Part shown: positions 4,017 through 6,494 of the stretch, in pieces
How the letters are laid out: each line of letters starts with the position of its first letter
Position numbering within the stretch: position 1 is the first letter of the stretch
Assembly: GCA_011046015.1 (NCBI GenBank)
Contig: DSBO01000119.1
Location: 1 to 6,494 of the forward strand
Source: Thioalkalivibrio sp.
GTDB lineage: Bacteria; Pseudomonadota; Gammaproteobacteria; SpSt-1174
Reading direction: 5' to 3'
Length of the DNA stretch: 6,494 bases
Translations under genes and position numbers: made by a program
Notes under the pieces: model-generated
Databases searched by the model: none
What the model was told of the DNA's origin: nothing
What the model saw: only the letters and a program-made list of their open reading frames with translations

Positions 4017-6494
4017 CTACCGCGGCCGCAGCGCGGTGACCGCGCCGCTGCGCGTGCCGACCACCACGGCCGGCCCGTCGGGCGTGTCCAGCACCGCCAT
4101 GCCGCGCTCGCCGGGAGTGCCCTCGATCCGCCCGGCGCGCACCACCTCGCCGCGGGCATCGAGCGCCACCACCGTGCCATCATCGCAGCCGACGATGAGC
4201 CACTGCTGATCGCCCGCGGACACGGCCTGCATGACGTTGGGCGGGCTGGGCATGGCGCGGGCCCACTCCTTGTTCAGCTCGTGGTCGAAGGCCACCACCA
4301 GGCCGCTGGAGGTCGCGGTCACGATCTCCATGGTCCCGTCGGCGTCGAGGTCGGCCACCACCAGGTCGCGCATGTTGCGGGTCGGCGAGTTCGCGCCCGG
4401 CCCGAAGCTGGCGTCATACAGTGGCGTCCCGGTGGCGTCCCAGACGGTGACGCGGTTCCAGCTCCCGTTCTTCTCGCTGATGACCTCGCGCGTCCCGTCG
4501 CCATCGAGGTCCTCGTAGAAGATGTGGTAGCGGTTCATCGACGCCCAGCCGCCCACATAGGTGTGTCCGGCGGGGACGGTGTGGAAGCCGCGCTGGTCAG
4601 GCCTGAGCGTCTGGTTGTTGATGATGCCCAGCGTGTCGGTGCCGTTGATGCGCCGTGCGGCCAGCAGGTTCAGGCTGTCCTCCGGCCCATCGACGATCTG
4701 GAAGACGTGCGGGTCGCCCCAGAACTGCGGCATGCGGTGCACGAGTTGCCCGCTCTCGTCGAGAATCTCCAGCGTGCAGGCGCTGCCCACGAAGAGCTGG
4801 CTCTCCCCGTCGAGGAAGATGCCGGTGTGGACGCCCCAGATGCCTGCGTGCGCCGGCGCCGACTTGAACCAGTAGTCCTTGGCCGCGCGGAAGACCGCCG
4901 GGTCCATCTCGGAGACGAACACCCACTGCCGCTCGCCCGCGCGGTTGAAGGCGATGACCTGCTCGTCCGCACAGCCCGCGACCAGCAGCTCATGCTCGCC
5001 CCACCAGGTGATGTCGCGGATGTCGCCATCGGTCTGCGCGGTCGCGACCACCGTGCCGTCGGGCGCCAGGAAGGTGATGGTCTGCCCGCCGGCCGCACAG
5101 ACGAGCCATCCGCCCGCGCCATCCGGGACGGTCATGACTTCGAGGACGCCCTCGGCCACCTGCGCGCTCATCGCCGCCGGCAACTCCGGCACATCCGGGA
5201 GCGTGCCCGGCGGCTCCTGGGCGGCGGCCGCGGCGCGCATCTGCTCGCCGGTCGCGCGCTGATCCGCCAGCCACTCCGGCAGCGACGCCAGCATCCCCTC
5301 CGCGGGCACCGCGCCGCCGATCTCATGCTCACCGGCGGGGATCGTCAGCGCGACCAGCCCCTGGCCGCCGACCTCGACCTGCGCGGGCCGGCCGTCGAGC
5401 GTGATCCCGTCGGCCTGCGCGCGCAGGCGCAGCGTGGTGTCCGCGGCCGCGTGCACCGCCACCGTGCCCGCCGCGTAGTCCCACATCAGCTTCACGGGCT
5501 CGGTCGCGGCCAGCAGCGGCGCATCGGCCGCCACGGCGGTCGCGCTCTGGGCGTAGAGGTGATCGCGGGCGATGATCGCCAGCTCGGCGCTCGTGCCCTC
5601 ATAGTCACCCGCAACCGCCACCGCTGGCTGCGGCAGGCCCAGCGTCGCCGCGTTGTCGGCGATGCGCATACAGGCGAGGTGTTCGTCCGACGGCACCGGC
5701 TCGGCGCCCACCAGCGAGAAGAAGGTCAGCGTCTGACCCTCGGCGCCCGGCCCGACCCACTCGAGCGTGTGCACGCTGCCCTCACGCAGCGGTCGCACGG
5801 GGTCGCCGGGCAGGATGGCGTAGCTGACGCCGACCTCCCCGGCCTCGGGCGCCTCATCGGGCTTGATGCTGATGCCGGAGAGCGCGATGTACGAGGTGGC
5901 GCCGCTCTGCCCGCGCTCGATGACCTCGACGCGCAGGCGATGCTCGCCAGCCGCAAGCTGGTGCCGACCCAGCGGCACGCGCTCCGGCTGCGCCGTCGGC
6001 GCCCACGAGTCCCAGCGCTCGACCACCGGCTCGCCATCGAGCGAGATGGCGAACACGCCGCGGTCCACGTACTGCAGGAAGTCCGCATGGACCTCGCCCT
6101 CCAGCGGCTCGTCGAGCGAGAAGGTCATCTCCAGCCACTGCCCGGGCTCGGTGGCGCGCAGCAGCACCACGCCCAGGCTCTCATGCTCGGCCACGAACTC
6201 CTCGCCGGAGGGCTCGCTCTCATGCGGGCTGTCGAGCGCCCGGCGGCTGAGCCAGCCCACCGGCGTGTACGGGCCGGTGGCGCTGCTCACCCCGATGCCG
6301 CCGCGGTCGCCGTCCCACTGCCCGCTGGGCACCTCCCACAGCATCTGCACCTGGATGTTGTCGCTGCTCTCGCGCATGGTCAGCTCATCGACCACCAGCG
6401 CGTAGCGGCCCACGCGCTGCGCGAGCATCCGTCGCCAGTTGCAGTACGCCGCCCGCGGCACCTCGCCGACGCACATGGCGACGTCGCCCACCAC
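4017..6494 (-). CDS. Large multidomain protein, C-terminal 825 codons: heparinase-like beta-sandwich, carbohydrate-binding-like domain, beta-propeller
   Basis: The gene runs off the right edge; the first visible codon happens to be GTG but falls inside a domain, so the N-terminus (and any signal peptide) is outside. Numbering is from the edge. Residues 1-60 (CNWRRMLAQRVGRYALVVDELTMRES) look like the first strands of the C-terminal beta-sandwich of heparinase II/III-like polysaccharide lyases. Residues 117-211 form a likely jelly-roll insert (LQYVDRGVFAISLDGEPV, LGRHQLAAGEHRLRVEVIERG) like the binding modules found on glycoside hydrolases. Residues 222-393 return to beta-sandwich strands. Residues 403-445 are an Ala/Pro-rich linker. 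Residues 446-825 make about seven to eight propeller-like repeats, including two acidic FG-GAP-type loops, DLDGDGTREV (662-671) and DLDADGTMEI (715-724), which usually bind Ca2+; the last is VVVGTRSGAVTALRPR. An exported, polysaccharide-related role is inferred; catalytic residues cannot be judged without the N-terminus. It ends in TAG, 13 nt before the GNAT gene. Confidence 0.75.
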   Translation of the reverse strand: MVGDVAMCVGEVPRAAYCNWRRMLAQRVGRYALVVDELTMRESSDNIQVQMLWEVPSGQWDGDRGGIGVSSATGPYTPVGWLSRRALDSPHESEPSGEEFVAEHESLGVVLLRATEPGQWLEMTFSLDEPLEGEVHADFLQYVDRGVFAISLDGEPVVERWDSWAPTAQPERVPLGRHQLAAGEHRLRVEVIERGQSGATSYIALSGISIKPDEAPEAGEVGVSYAILPGDPVRPLREGSVHTLEWVGPGAEGQTLTFFSLVGAEPVPSDEHLACMRIADNAATLGLPQPAVAVAGDYEGTSAELAIIARDHLYAQSATAVAADAPLLAATEPVKLMWDYAAGTVAVHAAADTTLRLRAQADGITLDGRPAQVEVGGQGLVALTIPAGEHEIGGAVPAEGMLASLPEWLADQRATGEQMRAAAAAQEPPGTLPDVPELPAAMSAQVAEGVLEVMTVPDGAGGWLVCAAGGQTITFLAPDGTVVATAQTDGDIRDITWWGEHELLVAGCADEQVIAFNRAGERQWVFVSEMDPAVFRAAKDYWFKSAPAHAGIWGVHTGIFLDGESQLFVGSACTLEILDESGQLVHRMPQFWGDPHVFQIVDGPEDSLNLLAARRINGTDTLGIINNQTLRPDQRGFHTVPAGHTYVGGWASMNRYHIFYEDLDGDGTREVISEKNGSWNRVTVWDATGTPLYDASFGPGANSPTRNMRDLVVADLDADGTMEIVTATSSGLVVAFDHELNKEWARAMPSPPNVMQAVSAGDQQWLIVGCDDGTVVALDARGEVVRAGRIEGTPGERGMAVLDTPDGPAVVVGTRSGAVTALRPR

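Noticed and set aside
4004..4183. Longer GNAT start at 4183
   Set aside because: It would overlap the conserved propeller-coding end of the upstream gene, and the extra 60 residues are Arg/Trp/Ala-rich shadow sequence; the RBS supports 4003.
6492..6494. GTG at the right edge as the true start of the large minus-strand gene
   Set aside because: The sequence begins in the middle of a beta-sandwich with no signal peptide, and the frame is open to the edge, so the gene most likely continues beyond the window.

Overview
The window is GC-rich bacterial DNA, densely coding and without tRNA, rRNA, insertion sequence or CRISPR array. The gene set points to an environmental bacterium of the Armatimonadota/Planctomycetota kind, but this is only an inference from gene style. 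It rests on a putative FAD-dependent-oxidoreductase-type C-terminal discoidin-like domain, a large probably exported heparinase-like/beta-propeller protein, PLP synthase of the PdxS/PdxT type, and dispersed intergenic palindromes of a kind remembered from such genomes. No 16S rRNA or ribosomal gene is present to settle it.

Layout. Plus strand, 2-1050: the 3' end of a larger protein (120 residues of a galactose-binding-like beta-sandwich), followed after 2 nt by a complete HAD-family phosphatase. 1051-1364: a 314-nt intergenic region holding two near-identical 37-bp palindromic repeats, two consecutive long hairpins, and a strong sigma-70-type promoter (TTGACG, 17-nt spacer, TACAAT). Plus strand, 1365-2719: pdxT (glutaminase subunit of PLP synthase) and, 14 nt later, a short-form glucose-1-phosphate thymidylyltransferase, both probably read from that promoter. 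2720-2748: a short convergent junction with a GC hairpin. Minus strand, 6494-2749: the 3' 825 codons of a large multidomain protein entering from the right edge, then a GNAT acetyltransferase (13-nt gap), then a DedA-family membrane protein (8-nt overlap), forming one apparent operon.

How the genes relate. No single pathway links the window. PdxT makes ammonia for PLP synthesis, but its partner pdxS is not here. The nucleotidyltransferase makes an activated sugar for surface glycans, but rmlB, rmlC and rmlD are absent. The minus-strand operon joins a putative extracytoplasmic polysaccharide-related protein to a modification enzyme and a membrane protein. I see no convincing new defence or mobile system. 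The most unusual parts are the structured repeat block ahead of the pdxT promoter and the mosaic 825-codon protein.
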